Positions 1 to 4,849 of a stretch of DNA of 5,126 bases are shown one piece after another. This DNA is from Alphaproteobacteria bacterium (lineage in GTDB: Bacteria > Pseudomonadota > Alphaproteobacteria > Sphingomonadales > Sphingomonadaceae), in contig JAQGLD010000331.1 of assembly GCA_028293055.1 (NCBI GenBank), forward strand, positions 1 through 5,126, read 5' to 3'. The notes under the pieces were generated by a model. That model ran no database searches and was not told the origin of the DNA. It was given only the letters and a program-made list of their open reading frames with translations. A program made the translations under genes and the position numbers. The stretch's first letter is position 1, and each line of letters opens with the position of its first letter.

Positions 1-10
1 GAATCCTCAT
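1..10 (-). CDS. 5' end of an unidentified leftward gene (first three codons only)
   Basis: Read on the minus strand, an ATG at 10-8 is followed by AGG ATT and then the window ends, so only Met-Arg-Ile is visible. The case rests on the ribosome binding site: the minus strand reads GAGGAGGGAGCG immediately before the ATG, an almost perfect Shine-Dalgarno at good spacing. The gene would be divergent from the sigma factor gene, leaving about 157 bases between the two starts. No function can be given. The alternative is a chance purine-rich stretch next to an ATG. Confidence 0.45.
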
Positions 11-167
11 CGCTCCCTCCTCGCTCCTGGCCCTGCACCAAAATGCGCTCCGTCACGACGATTCAGAACTGGCAGGACAGACCCTTAGACCAGCGGGTCG
101 TCCGCGCCGATTTTGAACCCTCCTCACCCCACGACGCATATAGTCCCGGCATTGGGGACGACCGCAA
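11..167. other. Intergenic region between divergent genes
   Basis: This gap separates the putative leftward gene at the edge from the sigma factor gene. All that stands out is the Shine-Dalgarno of the leftward gene (about 14-20), a weak GACCC/GGGTC inverted repeat around 80-100, and the TTGAACC / CATATAG pair listed separately. No RNA gene or further ORF with a convincing start is seen. Confidence 0.5.
113..144 (+). promoter_or_regulatory. Candidate promoter of the sigma factor gene
   Basis: TTGAAC (113-118) resembles a -35 box. It is followed after 18 bases by CATATA (137-142), or after 20 bases by TATAGT (139-144), as a -10 box. Transcription would begin near 150, about 18 bases before the TTG start. 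The seven-base string TTGAACC recurs at 780-786 before the cupredoxin gene at nearly the same distance from the start, so it could instead be an ECF-type -35 (autoregulation). Neither -10 is strong. Confidence 0.3.
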
Positions 168-760
168 TTGACCCGTTCAGGGGCCTGGAGTGAGAAGACA
201 GCGGCGCTCGCCGCGGGCGGCGACGAGCTCCAGCTCCTCGAGCATATCAGGAAAGGTGATCGCGGCGCGTTCGACCGGCTCTACCGCTCTATCGCCCCCG
301 GCTCCGTCGCTTCCTGCTCAACCTGACTCACCGGCCGCCTCTGGTCGAGGAAGTGCTCGACGACACTTTGATGGTCGTCTGGCTGCGCGGCGACAGCTTC
401 ATCGGCAGCAGCCGGCTTTCGACCTGGATCTTCGCCATCGCCTATCGCAAGGCGATGAAGGCGCTGCGCCGGCAGGATGTGCCGATCGAGTACCCGCAGG
501 ATGACGAACGGTCGAGCCTCGCGCCTGGCCCGGACGAGGTCTTCGCACACCGGCGCCAGCATGTGCTCCTGATCGACGCGATGCGCAGCTTGTCGCCGGA
601 GCATCTCGCGGTCGTCGACCTCACTTACCTTCACGAGCTCGGCTATCGCGAGATTGCAGGCATTTTGGGCTGCCCGGTCGACACGGTGAAGACCCGGATG
701 TTTCATGCCAGGCGCCATTTGCGCCGCCGCATGGCCGGCAGCTTCGCCGACTGGGTCTAG
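168..760 (+). pseudogene. ECF-family RNA polymerase sigma factor, frameshifted near 287
   Basis: This is a sigma-70 family factor of the extracytoplasmic function type, which directs RNA polymerase to a small regulon. In the first frame, from a TTG at 168, it reads 40 codons ending in DRGAFDRLYR. That frame hits a stop at 324-326. The family sequence continues in another frame from 287 as LYRPRLRRFLLNL. One missing C (CGC-TC where CGC-CTC is expected) explains this. Restored, the protein is about 197 residues. Region 2 spans roughly residues 25-100, with the DDTLMVVW and STWIFAIAYRKAMKALRR segments. Region 4 spans roughly 140-190, with LSPEHLAVVDL, GYREIAGIL and the recognition helix VDTVKTRMFHARRHLRRR. 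The TTG is the only start in its frame after the stop at 141-143, and a weak GGGGA lies 9 bases before it. As the bases stand, the longest usable product starts at GTG 353 and lacks the N-terminal part of region 2. No anti-sigma gene is adjacent. The frameshift may be a sequencing error. Confidence 0.82.
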
Positions 761-779
761 GAGACGTCGCTGCGCACGA

Positions 780-811
780 TTGAACCGGGAAGCTCCAGGC
801 CGGGACTTATG
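780..811 (+). promoter_or_regulatory. Candidate promoter of the cupredoxin gene
   Basis: TTGAACC (780-786) lies 46 bases before the ATG at 833, and a weak ACTTAT (805-810) follows. The same TTGAACC sits 48 bases before the sigma factor start. This makes a shared element, possibly recognised by the neighbouring ECF factor, conceivable but unproven. The -10 region is poor and the spacing of 19-20 bases is long for a housekeeping promoter. Confidence 0.25.
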
Positions 812-832
812 CCCGCAAGAGGAGGATGCGCG

Positions 833-1234
833 ATGCTCAAGCGAGACCGGATCTTGATCATGCTGGCGGCGCTTTGCGCCTCGCTGGCTCCAACGGCGAT
901 CCGCGCCCAGTCCGGCGCCGCCGCAGTCGAGATCGAGCTGTCGAGCTTCAAGTTTCGGCCGGCGACCCTCCAGCTCGAGCATGGCCGCGATTATGTGCTC
1001 CATTTCGTCAACACCTCGAGCGGCGGCCACGATTTCAGCGCCCGATCCTTTTTCGACGCGGCGACGATCGCACCCGAGGATCGCGCCAAGCTCGACAAGG
1101 GAAGCGTCGACCTGGAGGGCGGAGAGGAGGCCCGTATCCACCTCACCGCGCCCGCGCCGGGCCATTACAAGGTGCGCTGTTCGCACTTCATGCACTCGAC
1201 CATGGGCATGACCGGCGAGATCGTCGTCAGCTAG
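833..1234 (+). CDS. Exported cupredoxin-like (plastocyanin/azurin-type) copper-binding protein
   Basis: The product is a 133-residue periplasmic protein of the cupredoxin fold, a single small beta-sandwich that usually carries a type-1 copper for electron transfer or copper handling. Residues 1-25 form a signal peptide: Lys/Arg early, a hydrophobic core ILIMLAALCASLA, and a likely cut after AIRA. The mature domain begins with VEIELSSFKFRPATLQLEHG. The N-terminal ligand is probably His66 in GGHDFSA. The C-terminal ligand loop is CSHFMHSTMGMTGEIVV, with Cys116, His118 or His121, and Met124 or Met126. The start at 833 is chosen because AGGAGG (820-825) lies 7 bases before it. An in-frame ATG at 809 has no such site and would add eight residues ahead of the signal peptide. 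It lies 72 bases after the sigma factor gene on the same strand, so co-transcription or control by that factor is possible. The partner and redox role are unknown. Confidence 0.88.
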   Translation: MLKRDRILIMLAALCASLAPTAIRAQSGAAAVEIELSSFKFRPATLQLEHGRDYVLHFVNTSSGGHDFSARSFFDAATIAPEDRAKLDKGSVDLEGGEEARIHLTAPAPGHYKVRCSHFMHSTMGMTGEIVVS

Positions 1235-1255
1235 AGCTGGCCCTTTGCACCTGTA

Positions 1256-1319
1256 CCCCGGCGAAGGCCGGGGTCCAGCTGCGCACCACCTTCGATCTGG
1301 ATCCCGGCCTACGCCGGGA
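1256..1319. repeat. REP-like intergenic inverted repeat (double hairpin), likely bidirectional terminator
   Basis: Two 23-base arms, 1256-1278 and 1297-1319, are complementary at 20 of 23 positions around an 18-base loop. Each arm is also a hairpin by itself: CCCCGGC-GAAG-GCCGGGG (1256-1273) and TCCCGGC-CTAC-GCCGGGA (1302-1319), each with a 7-bp stem. Elements of this kind, with GGCGAAGGCC cores and CCAG/CTGG edges, are abundant between genes in sphingomonads and related bacteria (general knowledge). It sits exactly between the ends of two convergent genes, so it probably stops transcription from both sides. No T-run follows. Confidence 0.8.
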
Positions 1320-1325
1320 AACGAT

Positions 1326-2060
1326 TCAATCGGAGCAGGACAGACTCCAGGCCAAAGCGAGGCCGAAATGGCGTTCCAGCTTTCCCCGCCCGAGCGGAGT
1401 GATGGTCACCGTACGGCCCTGGCTCGGCCCGGCGACCCAACGCTCCCGCACAAGGGCGCCGTACAAGGCTCGCCCGATTTCGCCGGCAAGGTGAGGGCGG
1501 CGCTCGCTCCAGTCGAGACACAGGCGGCACAGCCTGGAGTGGAGCGATCGGGCCGGCGCGCCGGAATCGAGGTCGATTCCGAGCGAGGCGAGGAAGTTCA
1601 GGCCCTCATCGGTCAGCGCGCCGCCATCCTGACCCAGGTCGAGCTGTCCGCGTGCGATCATGCCGGCGGCGATCCCGACCGCGACCTCCCCGGCGAGATG
1701 ATCGTAGCACAAGCGGGCGCGGCGGAGCGCCCGGTCGCTTGGGCCGGTCCTGACCGGTCTGCATTGGCGCCTCGCCGCACTCAGCTCGCCGGTGACCGAC
1801 ATGAGGCTTTCGATCAGACCGGCCACGGACGGGGCGGCGATGCGATAATAATGGTGTCGTCCCTGCCGCTCGAGCGCGAGCAGCCCGGCCTCCAGCATGC
1901 GTGCGAGATGGCCGCTCGCGGTCGACGCCGTCACGCCCGCCGCCCCTGCCAGCTCGGTTGCGGTTAGCGCGCGACCGTCCATCAAGGTCACCAGCATTGC
2001 GGCCCGGGCCGGATCGCCGATCAGGGCTGCGGTGCCGGCGAGCGAAGCGACGTTCGTCAT
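1326..2060 (-). CDS. ArsR-family winged-helix transcriptional regulator with C-terminal domain
   Basis: The product is a 244-residue DNA-binding regulator. Residues about 10-75 form the ArsR/SmtB-type winged helix: DPARAAMLVTLMDGRALTATEL, a helix-turn-helix around AGAAGVTASTASGHLARMLEAGLL (39-61), and the wing QGRHHYYRIA. This is twice the length of a minimal ArsR protein. The extension holds CYDHLAGEVAVGI (118-130) and CRLCLDWSERRPHLAG (178-193), the conserved tail of a two-domain subfamily whose ligand I do not know. The classical metal-binding CxC of ArsR/SmtB is not seen in the DNA-binding domain, so arsenic or metal sensing should not be assumed. The cysteines at 118, 178 and 181 could be sensors. 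The ATG at 2060 is preceded on its strand by TAGGAAC at good spacing. It is divergent from the NIPSNAP/ABM genes, and a perfect inverted repeat lies between them, so it probably controls that pair and itself. Confidence 0.88.
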   Translation of the reverse strand: MTNVASLAGTAALIGDPARAAMLVTLMDGRALTATELAGAAGVTASTASGHLARMLEAGLLALERQGRHHYYRIAAPSVAGLIESLMSVTGELSAARRQCRPVRTGPSDRALRRARLCYDHLAGEVAVGIAAGMIARGQLDLGQDGGALTDEGLNFLASLGIDLDSGAPARSLHSRLCRLCLDWSERRPHLAGEIGRALYGALVRERWVAGPSQGRTVTITPLGRGKLERHFGLALAWSLSCSD

Positions 2061-2107
2061 GACTGGTTCCTACGGGTATGGCGGGCCAGCCTAGGGGAAA
2101 ATCGCGG

Positions 2108-2137
2108 GAGATGCTTCGGTCGCGCCCGAAGCATCTC
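2108..2137. promoter_or_regulatory. Perfect 12-6-12 inverted repeat, candidate ArsR-type operator
   Basis: The arms GAGATGCTTCGG (2108-2119) and CCGAAGCATCTC (2126-2137) are fully complementary around a 6-base centre. The repeat lies in the 122-base gap between the divergent regulator and NIPSNAP genes, about 48 bases before each start, where it could cover both promoters. ArsR-family dimers typically bind inverted repeats of about this size, so an operator for the neighbouring regulator is the simplest reading. A terminator is unlikely because neither flanking gene ends here and no T-run follows. A structured leader RNA is a weaker alternative. Confidence 0.65.
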
Positions 2138-2182
2138 GACCCCGTGCGTCGATACAGAGGCGGCGCAACCCGGAGGATTCCG

Positions 2183-2514
2183 ATGATCGCATGCTTCATC
2201 CGCTACGAGCTCGACCCCTACAAACTGCCCGCATTCGACGAATATGCGCGCAACTGGGGTCAGGCAATCCCGCGCTGCGGCGCCGGCCTGATCGGCTATT
2301 TCGCCCCGCACGAGGGCTCGGCGACCACGGCCTACGCCGTCTATACGGTCGACAGCCTTGCCGACTACGAAGCGTATCGGGCACGCCTCCGCGAAGACCC
2401 GATCGGACGCGACAATTACGCCTTCGCCCAGCGCGAACGTTTCATCCGCCGAGAGGATCGCCTGTTCCTGCGTCTCGCGTCCGCGCCCCCCATGCCCCGC
2501 TGGTGCGACCGTGA
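2183..2514 (+). CDS. NIPSNAP-family protein (ferredoxin-like alpha/beta barrel), frame broken near its C-terminus
   Basis: This is a small NIPSNAP/dimeric alpha-beta-barrel-type protein with no established reaction. The ATG at 2183 has GGAGG (2172-2176) 6 bases upstream. Residues 1-100 match the family well: MIACFIRYELDPYKLPAFDEY, GLIGYFAPHEG (35-45), VDSLADYEAYRARLR (56-70) and FAQRERFIRREDRLFLR (81-97). After Pro103 the frame fails to stop and runs on in unrelated sequence to 3280, antisense to the hydrolase gene. A run of six C lies at 2486-2491. If it held seven, the protein would end HAPLVRP and stop at 2512-2514 as a normal 110-residue protein. That TGA overlaps the GTG start of the next gene, which strongly suggests the original design. 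The coordinates given assume this repair. The change may be a homopolymer sequencing error, a real deletion or transcriptional slippage; the conserved domain is intact either way. Confidence 0.8.
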
Positions 2515-2858
2515 TCGCGGTCCTGTTCGAGGCGTGGCCCGGGCCCGGCGAGCAGTCCCGCTACCTCGATCTGGCCGCCGCGCTCCGGCCCGAGCTCGAA
2601 GCCACGGACGGCTTTCTCTCGGTCGAGCGGTTCGAGAGCCTCGCGGAGCCGGGCAAGCTGCTGTCGCTCTCCTTCTGGCGCGACGAGGCGGCGGTCGCAC
2701 GGTGGCGCAACACGCCCGCCCATCGCGCCACCCAGGGGAAGGGGCGGGAAGGGGTGTTCAGCGACTATCGCCTGCGCATCGCCGATGTGCTTCGCGACTA
2801 TGGGATGACCGACCGCGCGGAGGCGCCCCCCGACAGCCGTGCCGCACATCGCGTCTGA
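2511..2858 (+). CDS. Antibiotic biosynthesis monooxygenase (ABM) domain protein
   Basis: This 115-residue protein has a ferredoxin-like ABM fold, a family of small dimers that includes cofactor-free monooxygenases and many members of unknown substrate. It opens with MIAVLFEAWP, then YLDLAAALRPELEATDGFLSVERFESL (18-44), and LLSLSFWRDEAAVARWRNTPAHRATQ (50-75) with the family's Trp...His pattern at Trp65 and His71. It ends with VFSDYRLRIADVLRDYGM. The GTG at 2511 is chosen because the conserved strand begins right there and because GTGA would overlap the restored stop of the preceding NIPSNAP gene, implying translational coupling. No good Shine-Dalgarno is visible, which fits coupling. NIPSNAP and ABM proteins share the same fold class, so the two may form a mixed complex or act on one substrate (inference). 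The gene ends 24 bases before the end of the convergent hydrolase gene. Confidence 0.87.
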   Translation: MIAVLFEAWPGPGEQSRYLDLAAALRPELEATDGFLSVERFESLAEPGKLLSLSFWRDEAAVARWRNTPAHRATQGKGREGVFSDYRLRIADVLRDYGMTDRAEAPPDSRAAHRV

Positions 2859-2861
2859 GAG

Positions 2862-2873
2862 TGGCCGCGGCCA
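2862..2873. repeat. 12-bp perfect palindrome between convergent gene ends
   Basis: TGGCCGCGGCCA is self-complementary and fills half of the 24-base gap between the ABM gene and the oppositely oriented hydrolase gene. It could contribute to transcript ends, but it has no loop or T-run. In DNA this GC-rich it may be chance. Confidence 0.35.
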
Positions 2874-2882
2874 GCCGAGGCG

Positions 2883-3902
2883 TCACCGATGAAGGCCGAG
2901 CACCCCGATCGCGTGGAGCCACTGCTCCGCGAGCAATGGCCAGCGGCCCACTGGTAGCCTGGGAGAACGCAGGCCAAAAGCGTGGCCGCCCTGGGCATAG
3001 AGATGCATTTCCGTGGGAACGCCCGCTTTCTTCAGTGCCACATAATAAGCGAGGGACTGCTCCACGCCGTCGACGCGATCGTCTTCCGCCTGCACCAGGA
3101 AGGTTGGCGGCGTGTCGGAGGTCACTCGAATGTCCGGGCGCAAGCCAAGCTCGGTGTCGTCGCGTGTGGCCGGATCTTCGTCCTCGTGGATCCAGAGATG
3201 GCCAGGATAGACGGCCATGGCGAAGTCCGGCCGGCAGCTTTCCCGGTCGGCATCGTCCACCGGCATGTAGGTGCGCGTGAAATGCGTGCTGACCGCGGCG
3301 ACGAGGTGGCCGCCGGCGGAAAAGCCGATCACGCCGATCCTGTGTGGATCGACCTTGTACCGGGCGGCGTGCCGGCGCACCAGGCCGATCGTTCTCTGGG
3401 CGTCCTGCAGGGCCGTCTGGACCTTGGGGTAGTAGCGATGTTCGTCCTTCCAGGTCGGGCCGGAGTCGGGGACGCGGTATTTCAGCAAAATGCAGGTAAT
3501 CCCGCGCGAAGTCAGCCAGTTGCAAATCTCCGTACCCTCCAGGTCCATGGCGAGCATCTGGTAACCCCCGCCCGGAAACACGAGGATTGCCGCACCGGTG
3601 TTTCGCCCCTTGGGAGCGTAGACCGTCATGGTCGGCCGGCTGACATCGTTGGCCCTCGGCCACCATTCGCGACCTGCGGGCGGGCCGAGCGTTTCCGGCT
3701 TGGGATTGGGCAAGGCATCGGGCACCGGACCCGGCCAGATCGCCAACTGGACATGGCCCGGAGAGGGTTGCCAGACGGAAGGCCGGGCTTGGTGTGTCGC
3801 TTGCGAGACCCCCGTACCGTGTGCACGAGCGGGATCCGGCATTTCGCTCGCCAGGCTCAGCAAGCACAATCCGCAGACAAAGGGTCGCCAGGTTCGGCTC
3901 AT
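2883..3902 (-). CDS. Secreted alpha/beta hydrolase (esterase, BD-FAE/acetyl-xylan-esterase-like)
   Basis: The product is a 339-residue exported serine hydrolase, probably an ester-cleaving enzyme of the group often annotated as xylan esterase or endo-1,4-beta-xylanase B-like. Residues 1-27 form a signal peptide: hydrophobic PFVCGLCLLSLA and a likely cut after ARA. The fold begins around residue 90 with TMTVYAPKGRNTGAAILVFPGGGY, whose Gly111-113 give the oxyanion hole. The nucleophile is Ser195 in VIGFSAGGH. The acid is Asp274 or Asp275 in QAEDDRVDG. The catalytic histidine is His307 in GGHAFGL. All triad elements are present. The ATG at 3902 is preferred because GAGG lies 5 bases before it; the GTG at 3908 would add two residues and overlap that site. 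It converges with the ABM gene and follows the DUF1993 gene on the same strand after about 200 bases, so it probably has its own promoter. The true substrate (plant polymer ester, small ester or peptide-like) cannot be read from the sequence. Confidence 0.88.
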   Translation of the reverse strand: MSRTWRPFVCGLCLLSLASEMPDPARAHGTGVSQATHQARPSVWQPSPGHVQLAIWPGPVPDALPNPKPETLGPPAGREWWPRANDVSRPTMTVYAPKGRNTGAAILVFPGGGYQMLAMDLEGTEICNWLTSRGITCILLKYRVPDSGPTWKDEHRYYPKVQTALQDAQRTIGLVRRHAARYKVDPHRIGVIGFSAGGHLVAAVSTHFTRTYMPVDDADRESCRPDFAMAVYPGHLWIHEDEDPATRDDTELGLRPDIRVTSDTPPTFLVQAEDDRVDGVEQSLAYYVALKKAGVPTEMHLYAQGGHAFGLRSPRLPVGRWPLLAEQWLHAIGVLGLHR

Positions 3903-4099
3903 CGTCACCTCGATCGGAATGTTCGTCCACCGAGGATGGCAATAGCGCGGCGGTCGGGCAAGAATTCAGTTGTCGAGGATCTTGTCGAGGGTTTGCCGCC
4001 CGCGCGCGGGCGGGATTTCGCGTCGCGTGCGGGAGCATGAGCCTCTTCCGGCGCGGTCGTGGTGGAGGCTTGCGGCTGGTTGGGAGGATTTTTGCCACC
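3903..4099. other. Intergenic region upstream of the hydrolase gene
   Basis: These 197 bases separate two leftward genes. They hold a 9-bp direct repeat TTGTCGAGG (3970-3978 and 3982-3990, 12-base period) and an 18-bp GC palindrome (3996-4013). No convincing gene is seen; the frames that cross the region are continuations of antisense or shifted readings of the neighbours. A strong -35/-10 pair for the hydrolase gene is not evident. Confidence 0.5.
3996..4013. repeat. 18-bp perfect GC palindrome in the DUF1993-hydrolase gap
   Basis: CCGCCCGCGCGCGGGCGG reads the same on both strands. In RNA it would fold to a short GC stem about 90 bases after the end of the DUF1993 gene and about 95 bases before the hydrolase start. 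It could therefore act as a weak terminator or attenuating hairpin. The minus-strand continuation is CAAACC, not a T-run, so efficient intrinsic termination is doubtful. Confidence 0.4.
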
Positions 4100-4666
4100 T
4101 CATCCCTGGCCCGCAGTGCCGGGGCGCAGATGCGCGAACATGTGGGCGACATAGTCGGCCTTGCCCAGTTCGACGCCCTCGCTGCGCAGGATGGCGTAGG
4201 CGATCATCACATGGAAGTAGAATTGGGGAAGCGCCCAGTCGCGCGCATATTGCTCGGCCGTGAGATCGAAGATCATGCCCGTGGGCAGATCGTGCGCGAT
4301 CGGCGTCGCTGCGTCCATGTCGAGCCCTTGCGAAGCCGCTGCAGTCACGACCGCCACGCTCTCCTCGATCCGTCCCTGCGCTTCGGCGAGGGAGCCGGGC
4401 CGCTCCACCGCTCCGCGTCCCTCGTCGAGCAGAATCTGGATCGAGCTTGGGAAAGCTTGTCCCTGCAGCCGGAAGACGCCCTCCTGGGCCTGCGCGCACG
4501 CGAACCGGATCTGGGTGGATAGCGGAAACATGCCGGGGGCGAGGCACGCCGACAGGAGGCCCTGGGCCCCATCGCTCGGTAGCTGCGCTTCGGCTTTGCT
4601 CAGCCAGGCCGACAAGGCCTTCAGCATCTGCACATAGGTCGGCACGAGGACCTCTGACAGCTTCAC
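4100..4666 (-). CDS. DUF1993 family protein
   Basis: This 188-residue, probably cytoplasmic protein belongs to the DUF1993 family, which is helical, likely DinB-like in shape, and of unknown function. Family features are the opening KLSEVLVPTYVQMLKALSAWLSKAE, LAPGMFPLSTQIRFAC (42-57), the middle segment ERPGSLAEAQGRIEESVAVV, and the conserved C-terminal LPQFYFHVMIAYAILRSEGVELGKADYV with a His in FHV (His142). The GTG at 4666 is chosen because AAAGGA lies 6 bases before it on the minus strand and because the family consensus begins at this point. The same frame stays open upstream to 5062, but that part resembles no protein and lies antisense to the next gene. It is divergent from the PD40 gene. 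A perfect 8-2-8 inverted repeat lies just before the ribosome binding site and may govern its expression. Confidence 0.88.
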   Translation of the reverse strand: MKLSEVLVPTYVQMLKALSAWLSKAEAQLPSDGAQGLLSACLAPGMFPLSTQIRFACAQAQEGVFRLQGQAFPSSIQILLDEGRGAVERPGSLAEAQGRIEESVAVVTAAASQGLDMDAATPIAHDLPTGMIFDLTAEQYARDWALPQFYFHVMIAYAILRSEGVELGKADYVAHMFAHLRPGTAGQG

Positions 4667-4680
4667 GCGGGTTCCTTTCC

Positions 4681-4698
4681 AGGATTCGAGCGAATCCT
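4681..4698. promoter_or_regulatory. 8-2-8 perfect inverted repeat upstream of the DUF1993 gene
   Basis: AGGATTCG (4681-4688) and CGAATCCT (4691-4698) are fully complementary around AG. The repeat sits 15 bases before the GTG start of the DUF1993 gene and next to its Shine-Dalgarno. A repressor bound here would block transcription or early elongation. As RNA it would form at most a 7-bp stem beside the ribosome binding site. No regulator gene is adjacent in the window, so the binder is unknown. Confidence 0.45.
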
Positions 4699-4794
4699 TT
4701 GAGCGGGATGGCCGGGTTAGAGCGTGCTGGGTTTCGGCGCCACCGCCGCTTGTCCGGCCGAGGAGGGCCGGCGTCCGGGCGGAGCGAGGCCCAC

Positions 4795-4823
4795 TTGCCA
4801 CCCCGATGCGATTGCGCTGTAAG
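4795..4823 (+). promoter_or_regulatory. Candidate sigma70-type promoter of the PD40/tricorn-like gene
   Basis: TTGCCA (4795-4800, five of six matches to TTGACA) is followed after exactly 17 bases by TGTAAG (4818-4823, four of six to TATAAT). Transcription would start near 4830, about 20 bases before the ATG and just ahead of the GGAGG site. Spacing, order and distance to the gene all fit. Confidence 0.45.
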
Positions 4824-4849
4824 GCCGCGGCTCTGGGCGGGAGGAAAAT

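Noticed and set aside
280..295. Programmed -1 frameshifting in the sigma factor gene
   Set aside because: The junction TACCGCTCTATC has no slippery heptamer and no obvious downstream stimulator; a simple base loss fits better.
281..1195. 304-codon minus-strand open frame opposite the sigma factor and cupredoxin genes
   Set aside because: It is antisense to two recognisable proteins and shows no domain of its own.
1245..1967. 240-codon plus-strand open frame opposite the regulator
   Set aside because: It begins inside the REP-like hairpin and is the antisense of the ArsR-type gene; the YPGEGRGP-like start is a common artefact of this repeat.
2108..2137. Reading the 12-6-12 inverted repeat as an intrinsic terminator
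   Set aside because: It lies between two divergent starts, not after a gene, and no T-run follows on either strand.
2515..3280. Plus-strand continuation of the NIPSNAP frame as a 365-residue fusion
   Set aside because: After 2491 the sequence is Arg/Ala/Pro-rich, overlaps the ABM gene in another frame and runs antisense to the hydrolase; it is explained by a one-base frameshift.
2982..4040. 352-codon plus-strand open frame
   Set aside because: It is antisense to the hydrolase gene, whose triad motifs and signal peptide are intact, and has no family signature.
2758..4152. 464-codon minus-strand open frame across the hydrolase region
   Set aside because: It is a shifted frame of the alpha/beta hydrolase gene (2883-3902), rich in Arg/Pro/Gly with no recognisable domain; long open frames are expected in DNA this GC-rich.
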